DNA from: Thermoproteota archaeon
GTDB taxonomy: Archaea; Thermoproteota; Nitrososphaeria_A; Caldarchaeales; Calditenuaceae
Reading direction: 5' to 3'
DNA length: 64,000 nucleotides
Assembly: GCA_030550235.1 (NCBI GenBank)
Contig: JAUQPU010000002.1
Coordinates: 1 to 64,000, forward strand
Shown here: positions 15,500-25,502 of the stretch, in pieces
Layout of the letters: every line of letters begins with the position of its first letter
How positions within the stretch are numbered: the first letter of the stretch is position 1
Translations under genes and position numbers: made by a program
Notes under the pieces: model-generated
What the model was told of the DNA's origin: nothing
Databases searched by the model: none
What the model saw: the letters and a program-made list of their open reading frames with translations, nothing else

Positions 15500-16225
15500 T
15501 TGCCGGGCGGAAGGGGTGGTGGAGGGCTTGGGGAGGAGTGGGAGGGTGTTCTCAGGGCTATCGAGGCGCTGGGCCCCAAGTATCCGGCTGTTAACCGCGT
15601 TATCTCTCTGGGCCTGGATCGCCTGGTTAGGAGACTTGGGATAGGGCTCTCGGATGTGAGGGGTGGCAGGATACTCGACGCTGGTGCAGGTGATGGCTCC
15701 CTATCAACACTCATACAGGAGAGGCTCGGTGAGCGGAGGTGCTTCATAGTGATGCTTGACCCCTCTGAGAAGATGCTGAGACTGGCGAAGGGGAGAGTGA
15801 AGCGGATGGGCTCCGATGCGGTGGTCGGCGTGCTGGAATACGCCCCCTTCCGCAACTCATCACTCAACTCAGCCTTCATGGCCTTTGCGCTTAGGGACGT
15901 ATATAGCCTGCCAGACTCCCTCAACCGTCTCGCCTCCATACTAATGCCCGGCGCCGTCTTCACAGTCATAGACCTGGCAAAGCCCGACAGCCCCCTCCAA
16001 CAAGCAATGCTGAAAATCTACTGGCGTATAGTGGCTCCACTCCTAACCGCCATATCCTTCCTCAACGTTTGGAGGGAGATCGGCAAGATCTACCCCACAT
16101 ATCTTCTACTCCCCACGGAACACGAACTTATCCAGAGGCTGAACCGGCATTTCAAACTCGCCAAGATACGGAGGATACTCTTCGGCGGCGTCCATGTCCT
16201 GGTCCTCCAGAGGCTTGATGCCTGA
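15500..16225 (+). CDS. Class I SAM-dependent methyltransferase (UbiE/MenG-like)
   Basis: 241 residues starting at TTG 15500 with a Gly-rich N terminus. Motif I is ILDAGAGDGSLS (about 52-63), motif II is VMLDPSEKML, and the post-motif LEYAPFRNSSLNSAFMAFALRDV matches the UbiE/MenG pattern. The C-terminal half is hydrophobic (VAPLLTAISFLNVW), suggesting a quinone or lipid substrate at the membrane. A role in quinone methylation would fit the nearby respiratory genes but is inferred. It is monocistronic or cotranscribed with the helicase 57 nt downstream. Confidence 0.8.
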   Translation: MPGGRGGGGLGEEWEGVLRAIEALGPKYPAVNRVISLGLDRLVRRLGIGLSDVRGGRILDAGAGDGSLSTLIQERLGERRCFIVMLDPSEKMLRLAKGRVKRMGSDAVVGVLEYAPFRNSSLNSAFMAFALRDVYSLPDSLNRLASILMPGAVFTVIDLAKPDSPLQQAMLKIYWRIVAPLLTAISFLNVWREIGKIYPTYLLLPTEHELIQRLNRHFKLAKIRRILFGGVHVLVLQRLDA

Positions 16226-16282
16226 TTTTGGGTGAAAAGAAAAATAGCCGGCAGTGGAGCATAAGGGCTTGGCTGTAGGGTC

Positions 16283-19200
16283 TTGAGGAATACGGGAGAG
16301 GTTCTACGGGAGCTGGGTTATGAGTTCTACACCCTGGTGGAGGAGCCGGTTAAGCCCGAGCTGACAGATGTCACCTTCTCGCAACTCGTCCCAGGTTTTC
16401 GCTCTGCCGGGCTCGAGATTTCGGATAAGAAGCTCTACAGACACCAGCTAGAGGCCTACAATATCCTGGCGGCCGGTAAGAATCTGATACTTCGCTCGGG
16501 TACTGGCTCGGGGAAGACTGAGGCGTGGTTCGCATATGCGGCTGTCCACGGAGCGAGTGTCCTGGCGGTCTACCCAACTCTCGCTCTCTCGAACGACCAG
16601 GTCAACCGTCTGAGCACCTACTGTGAAGCGCTCGGATTAAAGGCTTCCATCATTGATGCGCCGACGAGAACTAGGCTGGCCTCGAGCATAGGGGTGAGGG
16701 GCTTGAGGAGAGACCTGGCGTCCTCCAACCTCGTAGTCACTAACCCGGCCTATCTGCTCTCAGAGGTGAAGAAGTTTGGGAGCGACCGGCCCCCGCTGTT
16801 GAGGGAGTTCCTCTCGAGACTCGACCTCCTCGTCCTCGATGACATCGACTTCTACTCCCCCCGGAGCCTCGCGATTCTCCTAGCCATCTGCGAGATATTG
16901 AGGGAGAGGGTCTCAACCCGTCTAAGATTCGCGGTCTTGACGGCGATGCTTGAGAATCCCGAGGAGCTGGCAAGATACCTGAAAGAAGTCAACGGCGTAG
17001 AGACAGAGATAGTGGATGGCAGGCCCTTCCACCCCAAAAACACGTGCTACGTCGTCTTAGGGCGGGACCTACGCAACGTCTGGCAGAAGATAAGGGCGAG
17101 GAGGGAGGAGATTCTCCGCCTTGGAGCGGGGAGGGATGTCGCAGAGGCCCTCGAGAGCTACGACGTTTTCGTCAAAAATGTTTACAAGGTCGTGGAGGCG
17201 GCCATTGCGTCTGGACTCGACCCGGCCGGGCTTAACCTCCATCCAGACCCATCCGACTTGCTGGCGAGATACGCAAAAGACGACGGCGTGACGATAGCAT
17301 TCACCCAGAGCATTGCCAGGGCGGAGGAGCTGAGGAGGCGGGTGGCCGAGATTGTTGGCGGAGAGACAGTAGCCGCGCACCATCACCTGATAGACAAGGA
17401 GACTAGGCGCCTTGTGGAGGAGAAGGCCCGCACCGGCGGACTGAAGCTTCTCATATCTCCCCGCACCCTCTCTCAGGGGATAGATATCGGGAATGTGGTT
17501 AGGATTGTCCACATCGGCCTACCCGACAGTCTCAGGGAGTTTCTCCAGAAGGAGGGTAGGAAGGGGAGAAGGGAGGAGGTGGAATTTACCGAGTCTGTAA
17601 TTGTCCCGAGCTCGTCCTGGGACTACAACCTCCTCAAGAGGGGCACCGACGCGCTGGTCAAGTGGCTTTCTCTCGGGCGCGAACACGTAGTAATCAACCC
17701 CCAGAACAAATACATCACACTCACCAAGGCGCTGTTTAAGGCGACAAGGCCCGGCGGTGTCCGAGACCTGACCCCCGAAGAGTCTAAGCTACTAGAAAGC
17801 CTCGGCATGCTTCGCGACTACTCTTTGACCCCTATCGGCAAGCGCGCATGGATTAAGCTTAACTTCTACGAGTTCGCGCCCAGCCTAGGAGTTAAGAGGA
17901 TTAGGCGTAGGAGGGACGGCTCTGAGAGCTACCTCGAAGACATAGCGCACGTCGATTTAGTCGAGAGATTCCAGATCGGGTGCATCGACTACAGCTCGGA
18001 CGGCATGGTGACCAGGCATTTTAGGAGCCCGGAGGCCGGAAGGCTAGTCACCTCGATAATCGTTGAGGACATCTCGGAGCATGTCTTGAGGAGGTATGAG
18101 TCTCTCGCGTTGGCGCTCGAGGAGTATGAGGCTGTCAAGAGGAGATGGGGGGAGGCTTCCTCAGTAGCCTCGGACTATTATGCGGGTAGACTACACACCG
18201 AGGTTGACTGCCTCGTGAAGCCGCCTGAGGGCTTCGGACTCTACGTCAAGCTACCCAACCACATCAACTGGATACTAAGGAGCACTAAGCTGGATGTTTA
18301 CGTGGTGAATGGTCGGACTATAGTAACGCCCAAACGCAGGGTCATTCCGGTCCCCACACCCACCGACGGAGCCTATACAGACTACACGTATGGCACGCTA
18401 GTTGAGGCAGACCCGACAGACGACCCATCAATGCTCAGGCTGGGGATGGCCCTCACAGAGATAGTGATGAGGAGGAGGCTCGGAATACCGTTTGAGACGA
18501 TAAAATACGACGTCATAGTGGTGGGTGATAGGAAGTTTGTCTCGATACATGAGCCGGAGGCTGCTGGCCTCTTAGAGCGTCTCGACTGGCTGGGACTCAG
18601 GCGGATTGTCGAGGAGTATTTCCCAGACGAGCTTGACGAGTGTCTCTTAGAGGCCATCAACGAGATGGCCTACGCGGCCCTGATGAGCAGGGGGTTCGAC
18701 TGGTCCCCGGCTAAACACTACGCCGCGAAGATCTTGGACAGGCTTGTCTTGAGGGACAGGCTGAGGCTCCAGCTCCCAATGGGTGAGGTCTCAGTGCCCA
18801 GGCCGAGCAAGGCCCTAAAACTATGCGCTGTCTCCGGGAACTACTTCGCCCTAGACGATAGGGCATCATTCCTAGTCTACTGCATCGGCGTTTTTGATGG
18901 CGAGTCGGTAAAGGGCTCGGCAGGCCTCAAGACCCCCGAGGGCCCAGACAACTCTTACATAGAGGCCTCGTCTATAATCTCAGGCCTCCTAGACGCCGGC
19001 TTCAAGATAATCCTATATGACTCGCAGGAGTTCCTCAGGCTGCTTGACAATCTAGGCATGCGCTCTCTCAAAGCCAAGCTGATGGGGGCAACAGCGCTTG
19101 GGCTTGTCGATGATGTCTCAGATAGCTCGGCGAAGATAGTGGGTGAAAGGCTCCCCCTACTCGAGGCCTGCAGAGCCTTCGGGCTTGAGAGGAGCACCCA

Positions 19201-19420
19201 GCCTATCGAGGTTGCGGCGAGAGCCTCGAGGACTGATGCGAAGCCCTCCAACCCCTATTGGCTGAGGGAGGCGCTTGAGAAGATTGGGCCTGAGGTAGAG
19301 CGGGTAACAGCCGAAGACCTCAGATCCATCTACATGCTTAGGCTGGTTCTCGAGGAGCTTCAAAAGAGCCTCAAGAGGATTCAGGCTTCTGGAGGCTCAG
19401 ACCGGAGAGAGCCGACATGA
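16283..19420 (+). CDS. Large superfamily 2 DEAD/H-type helicase
   Basis: 1045 residues starting at TTG 16283. The SF2 motifs are clear: LYRHQLEAYN (Q motif region), Walker A SGTGSGKTEAW (72-82), Walker B LLVLDDIDFY (a DDID variant of DEAD), and VLTAML in place of motif III SAT. Motifs V/VI read SPRTLSQGIDIGN and FLQKEGRKGRR. The remaining ~550 residues have no clear domain to me. The motif layout recalls Lhr/YprA-like DNA or RNA helicases of archaea, but the long C-terminal half differs. Its 3' end overlaps the convergent gene at 19371-19835 by 50 nt. Confidence 0.85.
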   Translation: MRNTGEVLRELGYEFYTLVEEPVKPELTDVTFSQLVPGFRSAGLEISDKKLYRHQLEAYNILAAGKNLILRSGTGSGKTEAWFAYAAVHGASVLAVYPTLALSNDQVNRLSTYCEALGLKASIIDAPTRTRLASSIGVRGLRRDLASSNLVVTNPAYLLSEVKKFGSDRPPLLREFLSRLDLLVLDDIDFYSPRSLAILLAICEILRERVSTRLRFAVLTAMLENPEELARYLKEVNGVETEIVDGRPFHPKNTCYVVLGRDLRNVWQKIRARREEILRLGAGRDVAEALESYDVFVKNVYKVVEAAIASGLDPAGLNLHPDPSDLLARYAKDDGVTIAFTQSIARAEELRRRVAEIVGGETVAAHHHLIDKETRRLVEEKARTGGLKLLISPRTLSQGIDIGNVVRIVHIGLPDSLREFLQKEGRKGRREEVEFTESVIVPSSSWDYNLLKRGTDALVKWLSLGREHVVINPQNKYITLTKALFKATRPGGVRDLTPEESKLLESLGMLRDYSLTPIGKRAWIKLNFYEFAPSLGVKRIRRRRDGSESYLEDIAHVDLVERFQIGCIDYSSDGMVTRHFRSPEAGRLVTSIIVEDISEHVLRRYESLALALEEYEAVKRRWGEASSVASDYYAGRLHTEVDCLVKPPEGFGLYVKLPNHINWILRSTKLDVYVVNGRTIVTPKRRVIPVPTPTDGAYTDYTYGTLVEADPTDDPSMLRLGMALTEIVMRRRLGIPFETIKYDVIVVGDRKFVSIHEPEAAGLLERLDWLGLRRIVEEYFPDELDECLLEAINEMAYAALMSRGFDWSPAKHYAAKILDRLVLRDRLRLQLPMGEVSVPRPSKALKLCAVSGNYFALDDRASFLVYCIGVFDGESVKGSAGLKTPEGPDNSYIEASSIISGLLDAGFKIILYDSQEFLRLLDNLGMRSLKAKLMGATALGLVDDVSDSSAKIVGERLPLLEACRAFGLERSTQPIEVAARASRTDAKPSNPYWLREALEKIGPEVERVTAEDLRSIYMLRLVLEELQKSLKRIQASGGSDRREPT

Positions 19421-19835
19421 CGCTGGCTATGTAGCTATCAACTCTCTCATAGGGGATGCCGGAGCGCTTCAGCTCCTCCTTAATATAGCGCTCAACAAGC
19501 CTATAGTTCTTGAAGAGCTCGTTTACGCTCCTCCACTTAACATCCTTGAGAGCCCTGCCAATCTCCTCATCATAGGGAAGCAGGCCCTTAACCATCATGA
19601 ATGCGAGGATAGGGTAGCCAATGTAGTTCCTAAACCTTGTACCGTTGTCATCCGAGTCCGCAACACCCCTAGACACGTCTAGGAAGACCCTATAGGTCCT
19701 ATCACCCTCAGAGGCCCTGACCTCCGCCTCCAACTCGCCTAAGACGCGAACCCTCTCCCCAGCGACTGCGCCCACAGCCTCAAGAACCTTCACACGCGGT
19801 GGACTGGAAAGCAGCATCACAACCACACCCCACAA
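19371..19835 (-). CDS. Conserved hypothetical protein
   Basis: Up to 154 residues. An internal ATG (residue 7, MLLSSPPRVKVLEAV) may be the real start. The first 60 residues alternate as beta strands (ERVRVLGELEAEVRASEGD, YRVFLDVSRGV), and the rest is helical and charged. No known motif, signal peptide or membrane helix is visible. Codon structure looks real, and the gene is independent of the overlapping helicase 3' end. I do not recognise the family. Confidence 0.6.
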   Translation of the reverse strand: MWGVVVMLLSSPPRVKVLEAVGAVAGERVRVLGELEAEVRASEGDRTYRVFLDVSRGVADSDDNGTRFRNYIGYPILAFMMVKGLLPYDEEIGRALKDVKWRSVNELFKNYRLVERYIKEELKRSGIPYERVDSYIASVMSALSGLSLQKPESS

Positions 19836-19917
19836 GCTCCTAAAAAATCTTAGACTACACTATGGCCTACAGGCGGAGGCTAACTCTATATCCCCCGACC
19901 AGGGGTCTAAGCCATGT

Positions 19918-20976
19918 ATGTATAGAGGTGCAGGCAGTCCACCTCGCTTCAGCCATAAGGACATGTTCAACTTCTGCCGAAATTGCTTCATCAGGGTTGG
20001 GGTCCCTGAGTCTGAGGCGGAGCTTGTCTCAGATCACCTTGTCATGGCTAGTCTCAGGGGTGTGGACTCGCATGGGGTTGTTAGGGTGCCCTACTATGTT
20101 GATGGGATAGAGAGGGGGTATCTTAGACCTATGAGCGAAATTAGGGTGCTGCGGGAGGGGCCTAGCTGGGCCCTGATAGACTGCGGGATGGGCCTCGGGA
20201 TCGTGGGGGCTGTCAGAGCCTTGGAGATGGCTGTTGAGAAGTCTCTCAGCGCAGGCGTGGCCGTCATCGGAGCAGTAAACCTCGGACACGTGGGCATGCT
20301 GGCCTACTATACACGAATGATCGCAGATAAGGGGCTGATAGGTATAGCCATGGTGAACGGCGTGGCGGAGATGGCTCCCTGGGGAGGCCTCGACAAGGTC
20401 TTCGGCACCAACCCCATAAGCATGGGGATACCCAGAAGAGACGCACCTCCCATACTAATAGACATGGCCACATCAGCCGTCGCCAAGTTCAAAATCCACC
20501 TAGCAGCGGCTCAGGGGCAGCAGTTGCCTGAGGGCGTCGCCCTTGACGCTACGGGTAGGCCGACCAGAGACCCCGTCGAGGCGCTCAAGGGCTGCCTACT
20601 ACCCTTTGGAGGATACAAGGGATACGCCCTAGCACTATTCATAGAGCTAATGGCCTCCCCGCTCATTGGCGCGCCCAGAAGCGTCGAGGTCAGAGACCAT
20701 CCCTCACAGCAGGGAGGGCTCCTAATAGCCTCAATAAACCCAGAGATATTTGGGGAGAGGGCCCAGTTTCTGTCGAGGGTCGAGGAGGTTGTAAAGACTG
20801 TGAAGTCTGCGAAGCGTGTCGGCGGTGTCGATGAGATACTCCTGCCAGGCGAGCCTGAGGAGAGGGTCTATAGGGAGAGGCTGGAGAAGGGTGTGCCAAT
20901 AGACGAGAATACCATTAGGAGGTTGAAGGGGCTGGGAGAGCGTCTGGGCGTCCCCTTCCCAGAGCCGCTAGCTTAG
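19918..20976 (+). CDS. LDH2/MDH2 family NAD(P)-dependent oxidoreductase
   Basis: 352 residues of the malate/L-lactate dehydrogenase-2 family (malate, ureidoglycolate, sulfolactate and similar 2-hydroxyacid dehydrogenases). Visible marks are ASLRGVDSHGVVRVPYYVDGI near residue 45 with the catalytic His, VNLGHVGMLAYYTRMIADKG, FGTNPISMGIP, and PFGGYKGYALALFIE. It reduces or oxidises a 2-hydroxy/2-oxoacid with NAD(P)H, and the exact substrate cannot be fixed. The 3' end overlaps the convergent EF-2 gene by 4 nt. Confidence 0.85.
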   Translation: MYRGAGSPPRFSHKDMFNFCRNCFIRVGVPESEAELVSDHLVMASLRGVDSHGVVRVPYYVDGIERGYLRPMSEIRVLREGPSWALIDCGMGLGIVGAVRALEMAVEKSLSAGVAVIGAVNLGHVGMLAYYTRMIADKGLIGIAMVNGVAEMAPWGGLDKVFGTNPISMGIPRRDAPPILIDMATSAVAKFKIHLAAAQGQQLPEGVALDATGRPTRDPVEALKGCLLPFGGYKGYALALFIELMASPLIGAPRSVEVRDHPSQQGGLLIASINPEIFGERAQFLSRVEEVVKTVKSAKRVGGVDEILLPGEPEERVYRERLEKGVPIDENTIRRLKGLGERLGVPFPEPLA

Positions 20977-23174
20977 GTCTCTTCAACGAAGTCAGAAATC
21001 TTGGGCAACTGCAGAGGCATCCCCTTCCTCTTCCTAATCGCCATAATCACATCCTCTTTAATCGACTCAGGCACAGGCTTCCATGCGTGGAACTCCGTCC
21101 CCCAGAATGCCTTACCCATAGTCGCGCCTCTCATAAGCTCTGCCAAGTCTGAGGCCTCAGCCGCAGGAATCTCACCCGAGACAACAGAGATATACTCCGA
21201 CTGGGCCACGTCTATTATCCTGCCTCTCCTAGAGCTTATGACGGAGGTTACGGCGCCGATGAAGTCCGGTGGGACCTTTACCTCAATCTTTAGTATCGGC
21301 TCGAGTAGTGTGGGGTTTGCTGTGAGTATGCTCGCGTAGAGCGAGCGCCATGTGGCTGGTGCAATCTGGGCATAACCCCTGTGAACTGGGTCCTCGTGGA
21401 GGTCAACATTCACCAGAACTGCCTTAAGCCCCCTCATCCTCTCACCAGCAAGCGGCCCCTCTTGGACAACCCTCTGGAACCCGCCAATAATCATCATCTT
21501 GCTCTCATGGAGATACTGGGCACCCTTCGTCATATCAACTAAGATGTTCCCACCAGAGTCAATCATCCAGACACTCCTAGCCTCGTCAGCATCCCACCCG
21601 TGTTCCCTGAGGATCTTCGCAACCTGCTTCCTATCCATCTCATCGAAAAGCTCGCCGCGCCTAATAAGGTCCACAATCTCATCCTCAAGCTTCTCCACAT
21701 AGAAGTATATCTTGTTGTGGCGGTTAGGTGACTTGCCCTCAAAGACCCGTCCCCTCTGGTCCACAGACTCTCTGTAGAGGATTATCGGGTTGCCGGCCAC
21801 AACCTCAAGCCCAGCCTTCTGAATCCAGGTGAGTGCTATTTCGAGGTGGAGCGTGCCCATACCGCTAATCAGATACTCACCCGTCTCAGGCCTAACAACG
21901 GTCACAAGGGTAGGGTCCTCAATCGTCAGCTTGTTCAGGAAGTCGATAAGTTTGGGGAGGTCCTTGCTATGTCTCGGCTCAATGGCTACTGTTACAACCG
22001 GCTCCGAGACGTATCTGAGCGTCTCAAAGGGCACCATCTCAACGCCCGCAAGCGTATCACCAGCCCTGGCATCCTCTATTCCAAGGAGGGCAGGGATGTT
22101 GCCGGCTGGAAGCGTGTTAACTATCTCCCTGCTCGGCCCCATGTAAACCGCAACCTGCTGAACCCTAGACTCGATATTCCTGCCAACTATTAGGAGGGGG
22201 TCACCATCGGATATAGTCCCGCTGAAGAGCCTACCGGTCACGACAACACCAGCGGCGGGGTCAACCTTAACATCGGTAACAGCCATGACAGGTATCCCCT
22301 TCTCGTCACACTCCAACATGTCTTGCCCCACTTCCGAGTCAATCGGGCCCTTCCAGATCTTGGGAATCCTATACTTCTGGGCCTTGTGGGGTGGTGGGTG
22401 ATGGTGTATTACCATCTCTAGAATTGCCTCGTGTAGAGGGAAGTTCTCCCTTAGCCAGTCGATGTTGGAGTCTGCAAAAGCCTTCAATACGTCGCTGAAC
22501 TTAATACCCTTCTTCTGGGCCTGCTGGACAGTGAATCCCCACCTATCCTTAGCCGATCCAAGGGCGATGCTTCCTCCCTGAAAACTAACCTTCCACTCCT
22601 CACGCATCCAGGGCTCGCCATACATGTCTATAAGACGGTTAACATCCGTCGCTATCCTGGCAAGCGTCTCCTGGATCTTTTCAGGGGTCAGCTTAAGCTC
22701 CTTTATCAGCCTGTCAACCTTGTTTATGTAGAGGACTGGCTTTACCCGCTCTGATAAGGCCTGTCTAATGACGGTCTCGGTCTGGGTCATCACACCTTCC
22801 ACAGCATCGACAACAACCACCGCGCCGTCAATGGCCCTCAGGGCCCTTGTAACCCTGCCGCTAAAGTCAACGTGACCGGGCGTATCTATCATGTTGATAA
22901 TATAGGGCTTGTCCAGCTCGTAGTAGAGGCTCACGTTAGCCGCTTTTATCGTCATCTGCCTCTGCTGCTCCTCCTCGAGATAGTCAAGGGCGAGAGCCCT
23001 CCCCGCGAGTGATGGGCTTAGGAGACCGGCCGCCGCCAGGAGGCTATCGGTTGTTGTCGTTTTACCGTGGTCTACATGGGCAATTATACCAATATTCCTA
23101 ATGCTATCCTTCTGTCGGAGTATCTCCAGTACCTCGCCGATTCTTTTGACTCTACCCAACTTCAGCTTCGACAT
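20973..23174 (-). CDS. fusA: Translation elongation factor 2 (aEF-2)
   Basis: 733 residues, normal for archaeal EF-2. G1 is AHVDHGKTT (about 32-40), G3 is DTPGHVDF, and G4 is NKVD. Domain IV has the LHEDPVHRG loop whose His (in HRG) is the diphthamide site. It catalyses GTP-driven translocation on the ribosome in the cytoplasm. The gene stands alone and is convergent with the LDH2-type gene. Confidence 0.98.
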   Translation of the reverse strand: MSKLKLGRVKRIGEVLEILRQKDSIRNIGIIAHVDHGKTTTTDSLLAAAGLLSPSLAGRALALDYLEEEQQRQMTIKAANVSLYYELDKPYIINMIDTPGHVDFSGRVTRALRAIDGAVVVVDAVEGVMTQTETVIRQALSERVKPVLYINKVDRLIKELKLTPEKIQETLARIATDVNRLIDMYGEPWMREEWKVSFQGGSIALGSAKDRWGFTVQQAQKKGIKFSDVLKAFADSNIDWLRENFPLHEAILEMVIHHHPPPHKAQKYRIPKIWKGPIDSEVGQDMLECDEKGIPVMAVTDVKVDPAAGVVVTGRLFSGTISDGDPLLIVGRNIESRVQQVAVYMGPSREIVNTLPAGNIPALLGIEDARAGDTLAGVEMVPFETLRYVSEPVVTVAIEPRHSKDLPKLIDFLNKLTIEDPTLVTVVRPETGEYLISGMGTLHLEIALTWIQKAGLEVVAGNPIILYRESVDQRGRVFEGKSPNRHNKIYFYVEKLEDEIVDLIRRGELFDEMDRKQVAKILREHGWDADEARSVWMIDSGGNILVDMTKGAQYLHESKMMIIGGFQRVVQEGPLAGERMRGLKAVLVNVDLHEDPVHRGYAQIAPATWRSLYASILTANPTLLEPILKIEVKVPPDFIGAVTSVISSRRGRIIDVAQSEYISVVSGEIPAAEASDLAELMRGATMGKAFWGTEFHAWKPVPESIKEDVIMAIRKRKGMPLQLPKISDFVEET

Positions 23175-23259
23175 TAGCAGTTGGCATATTTAAGTTAAAG
23201 TCCATCGGCTGAAACCAAGCTGTAGGAACAGTATTATACTAGAGGGTGCTGAGTAGGTT

Positions 23260-23757
23260 TTGGGCTTGTCAACGGACTTAAGGGTAAGAGTAGCCGAGGC
23301 GCGGGATAGGGAAAAGATTATAGACCTGATGATTAGGGCTAAGAGGCTGAACGAGGAGTTTGACCCACTACTGAGGCTTTCCCCCACGCTTCAAGAAACA
23401 GTGACCAGCTATGTGGAGGAGTCTCTAACCTCACCCAACTCTCTCCTACTAGTGGCGGAGCATGGTGGGAGGCTAGTAGGAGTGCTCAAGGCAGAGGTTG
23501 TCGACAGGGTCTTTTACGACCCACCATTAGAGGGCCTCATCAGGGAATTGTATATTCTGCCCGAGTATAGGCGGAAGGGTGTAGCGAAGATACTCGTTAC
23601 AGAGGCATCTAAGATCCTGCAGGGCCGTGGTGCAGGCCTAATAACTGCAGAGTTCCCCTCCCTCCATAAGATCGCCATGGAGTTCTATGAGAAGATGGGG
23701 TTCAGGCCCGTCTTCAGCAAATATGCCATAGAGATTGACAAGACAATCGAAGAGTAG
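23260..23757 (+). CDS. GNAT family N-acetyltransferase
   Basis: 165 residues starting at TTG 23260. The fold is seen in LRVRVAEARDREKIIDLMIRA (strand-helix), LLLVAEHGGRLVGVLKAEVV, and the acetyl-CoA motif A LYILPEYRRKGVAKILVTEAS (R/Q-x-x-G-x-G/A). The ending FYEKMGFRPVFSKYAIEI is typical. The acceptor is unknown. It is 21 nt upstream of the first ABC exporter gene and could be cotranscribed. Confidence 0.85.
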   Translation: MGLSTDLRVRVAEARDREKIIDLMIRAKRLNEEFDPLLRLSPTLQETVTSYVEESLTSPNSLLLVAEHGGRLVGVLKAEVVDRVFYDPPLEGLIRELYILPEYRRKGVAKILVTEASKILQGRGAGLITAEFPSLHKIAMEFYEKMGFRPVFSKYAIEIDKTIEE

Positions 23758-23778
23758 GTGGAGGGTCGGTGAGCCGTA

Positions 23779-24729
23779 TTGAAGGCTATAGCCTGTGAGG
23801 GGCTGAGAAAGCATTATAGGGTCAAGGTTAGGAGAGGTTTCTTTAATCATGAATACTCGGTCATCAAGGCGCTAGATGATGTAAGCCTTGAGGTGGAGAG
23901 GGGGGTTATCTTCAGCCTTGTTGGCCCCAACGGCGCGGGAAAGACCACGATGGTTAAGGTTCTGTCAACGCTTCTCATACCTGACGCGGGGAGGGCTGAG
24001 GTTGGAGGATATGATGTTGTCAGACAGGCCAACAGGGTGAGAGAGATCATCGGGCTTGTCCTTGCGCCTGACAAGGGCTTCTACGCCAGGCTCACGGGGC
24101 TTGAGAACCTGATATACTACGGCAGGCTTTACGGCCTCTCAAAAGAGGAATCCACGAGGAGGGCCAAGGAGCTGCTGGATCTAACGGGGCTGGGGGAGGA
24201 TGGGATGAGGCTGTTTGAAGAATATAGTCTGGGTATGCGAGCTAAGCTGAGCATAGCGAAAGCCCTCATAAACAAACCGGAGATAGTCTTCCTCGATGAG
24301 CCCACGATAGGGCTCGACCCACTCTCAGCCCGTAGAATCAGGCAGCTAATCAAGGACCTAGCAGCCAAGGGGATGACAGTCTTCATGACAAGCCACAACA
24401 TGTGGGAGGTGGAGAACCTAAGCAATACTGTGACAGTCATAAAGAGTGGGAGAATTGTGGCTGTAGGCTCACCCTCAGAGTTGAAGGAGAGGCTGAAGCT
24501 GAGCTACAGGATCGAGGTAGAGATTATAGCTGATAAAGCACCGGACATGAATCAGCCAGTTAGCATAGGCGAGAGAGGTTATCCAGTAGTGACTATGACA
24601 ACTAACAAGCCCAGCGAAGACCTAGTCAGGGTTATAGACGAGATAAGAGGCATGGGCTACTTAATCGGGATGGTACGGGTGCAGGAGCCGAGCCTTGAGG
24701 AGGTGCTCACGCAGGTATTGTCTCGTTGA
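23779..24729 (+). CDS. ABC transporter ATP-binding protein (ABC-2 exporter, copy 1)
   Basis: 316 residues starting at TTG 23779. Walker A is GPNGAGKTTMVK (about 53-64), the signature is YSLGMRAKL, Walker B is IVFLDEPTIGLDP, and the switch His lies in MTSHNMWE. A C-terminal extension (about 230-316) is the DrrA-like domain. It powers export by the two permeases that follow, and its stop overlaps the first by 4 nt. The substrate is unknown; lipid, drug and peptide export are known for the family. Confidence 0.93.
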   Translation: MKAIACEGLRKHYRVKVRRGFFNHEYSVIKALDDVSLEVERGVIFSLVGPNGAGKTTMVKVLSTLLIPDAGRAEVGGYDVVRQANRVREIIGLVLAPDKGFYARLTGLENLIYYGRLYGLSKEESTRRAKELLDLTGLGEDGMRLFEEYSLGMRAKLSIAKALINKPEIVFLDEPTIGLDPLSARRIRQLIKDLAAKGMTVFMTSHNMWEVENLSNTVTVIKSGRIVAVGSPSELKERLKLSYRIEVEIIADKAPDMNQPVSIGERGYPVVTMTTNKPSEDLVRVIDEIRGMGYLIGMVRVQEPSLEEVLTQVLSR

Positions 24730-25502
24730 GGGTCCTAAACCAGCTTATAGGCATAATTGAGGCGGAGCTTAAAGTCCTCCTCAGAGAGTCCGGCGTCTTC
24801 ATATTCGTATTATTCTTCCCATTCATGTTCTCCCTCCTTACCTACGGGGCCGGCCAGGCCTTAACGGGGGGTGAGGCCCCTCTGACACAGTGGTTCTACC
24901 AGCTGATAGGCTTCACAATCATGACAATAGCCCTCACAATGAGCAGCTCATCCGCATGGTATTTTAGGAGGGGGATGATGACGGGCAGGTTGGAATACAT
25001 CCTCGCTGCACCGATAAGCCCACTGACAGCAGTGCTCTCCTCAGCCGTCACAAACATCGTCCTCAACATAGCCATCTTCGTAGTAGTGGCCTCAATCGGC
25101 GTAGTAACTGTCTACGGCCTTTCCAACCTACTTAATGTCATAGGCGTCATCCTATTTCTAGCCCTCGCCCTTTTACCGGCTGTAGGCTTCAACCTCTTGG
25201 TTGGCATAGCCACAGTAGTGTTCCGCGAGCCTGAGCCAGTATCTAACGTAATCAACGCCATAGTCTCATCGGTCTCCGGCTTCACCTACCCGATAATCAT
25301 GCTCCCCAGCTTTCTCCAAGCCCTTGGACAGGCAATGCCTTACTCATACATCGTAAATGGTGCCAGAGATATACTCGCAGGCTCATTCGAATATGTCCAG
25401 CTCTCACCCCACCTATTCCTCCTCGCATACTTACTGCTTGGGCTAATATTCTTCAGAATCGGTGAGGTAAACTATGTTAGGAAGAGCGGCGTTCATTGGT
25501 AG
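24726..25502 (+). CDS. ABC-2 type permease (copy 1, subunit a)
   Basis: 258 residues with six hydrophobic segments in the ABC-2 layout and an amphipathic N-terminal helix. GAGQALTGGEAPL lies in the first outer loop. It starts 4 nt inside the ATPase gene and overlaps the following permease by 29 nt, so all three are translationally linked. With its partner it forms a heterodimeric export channel in the cytoplasmic membrane. Confidence 0.88.
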   Translation: MRVLNQLIGIIEAELKVLLRESGVFIFVLFFPFMFSLLTYGAGQALTGGEAPLTQWFYQLIGFTIMTIALTMSSSSAWYFRRGMMTGRLEYILAAPISPLTAVLSSAVTNIVLNIAIFVVVASIGVVTVYGLSNLLNVIGVILFLALALLPAVGFNLLVGIATVVFREPEPVSNVINAIVSSVSGFTYPIIMLPSFLQALGQAMPYSYIVNGARDILAGSFEYVQLSPHLFLLAYLLLGLIFFRIGEVNYVRKSGVHW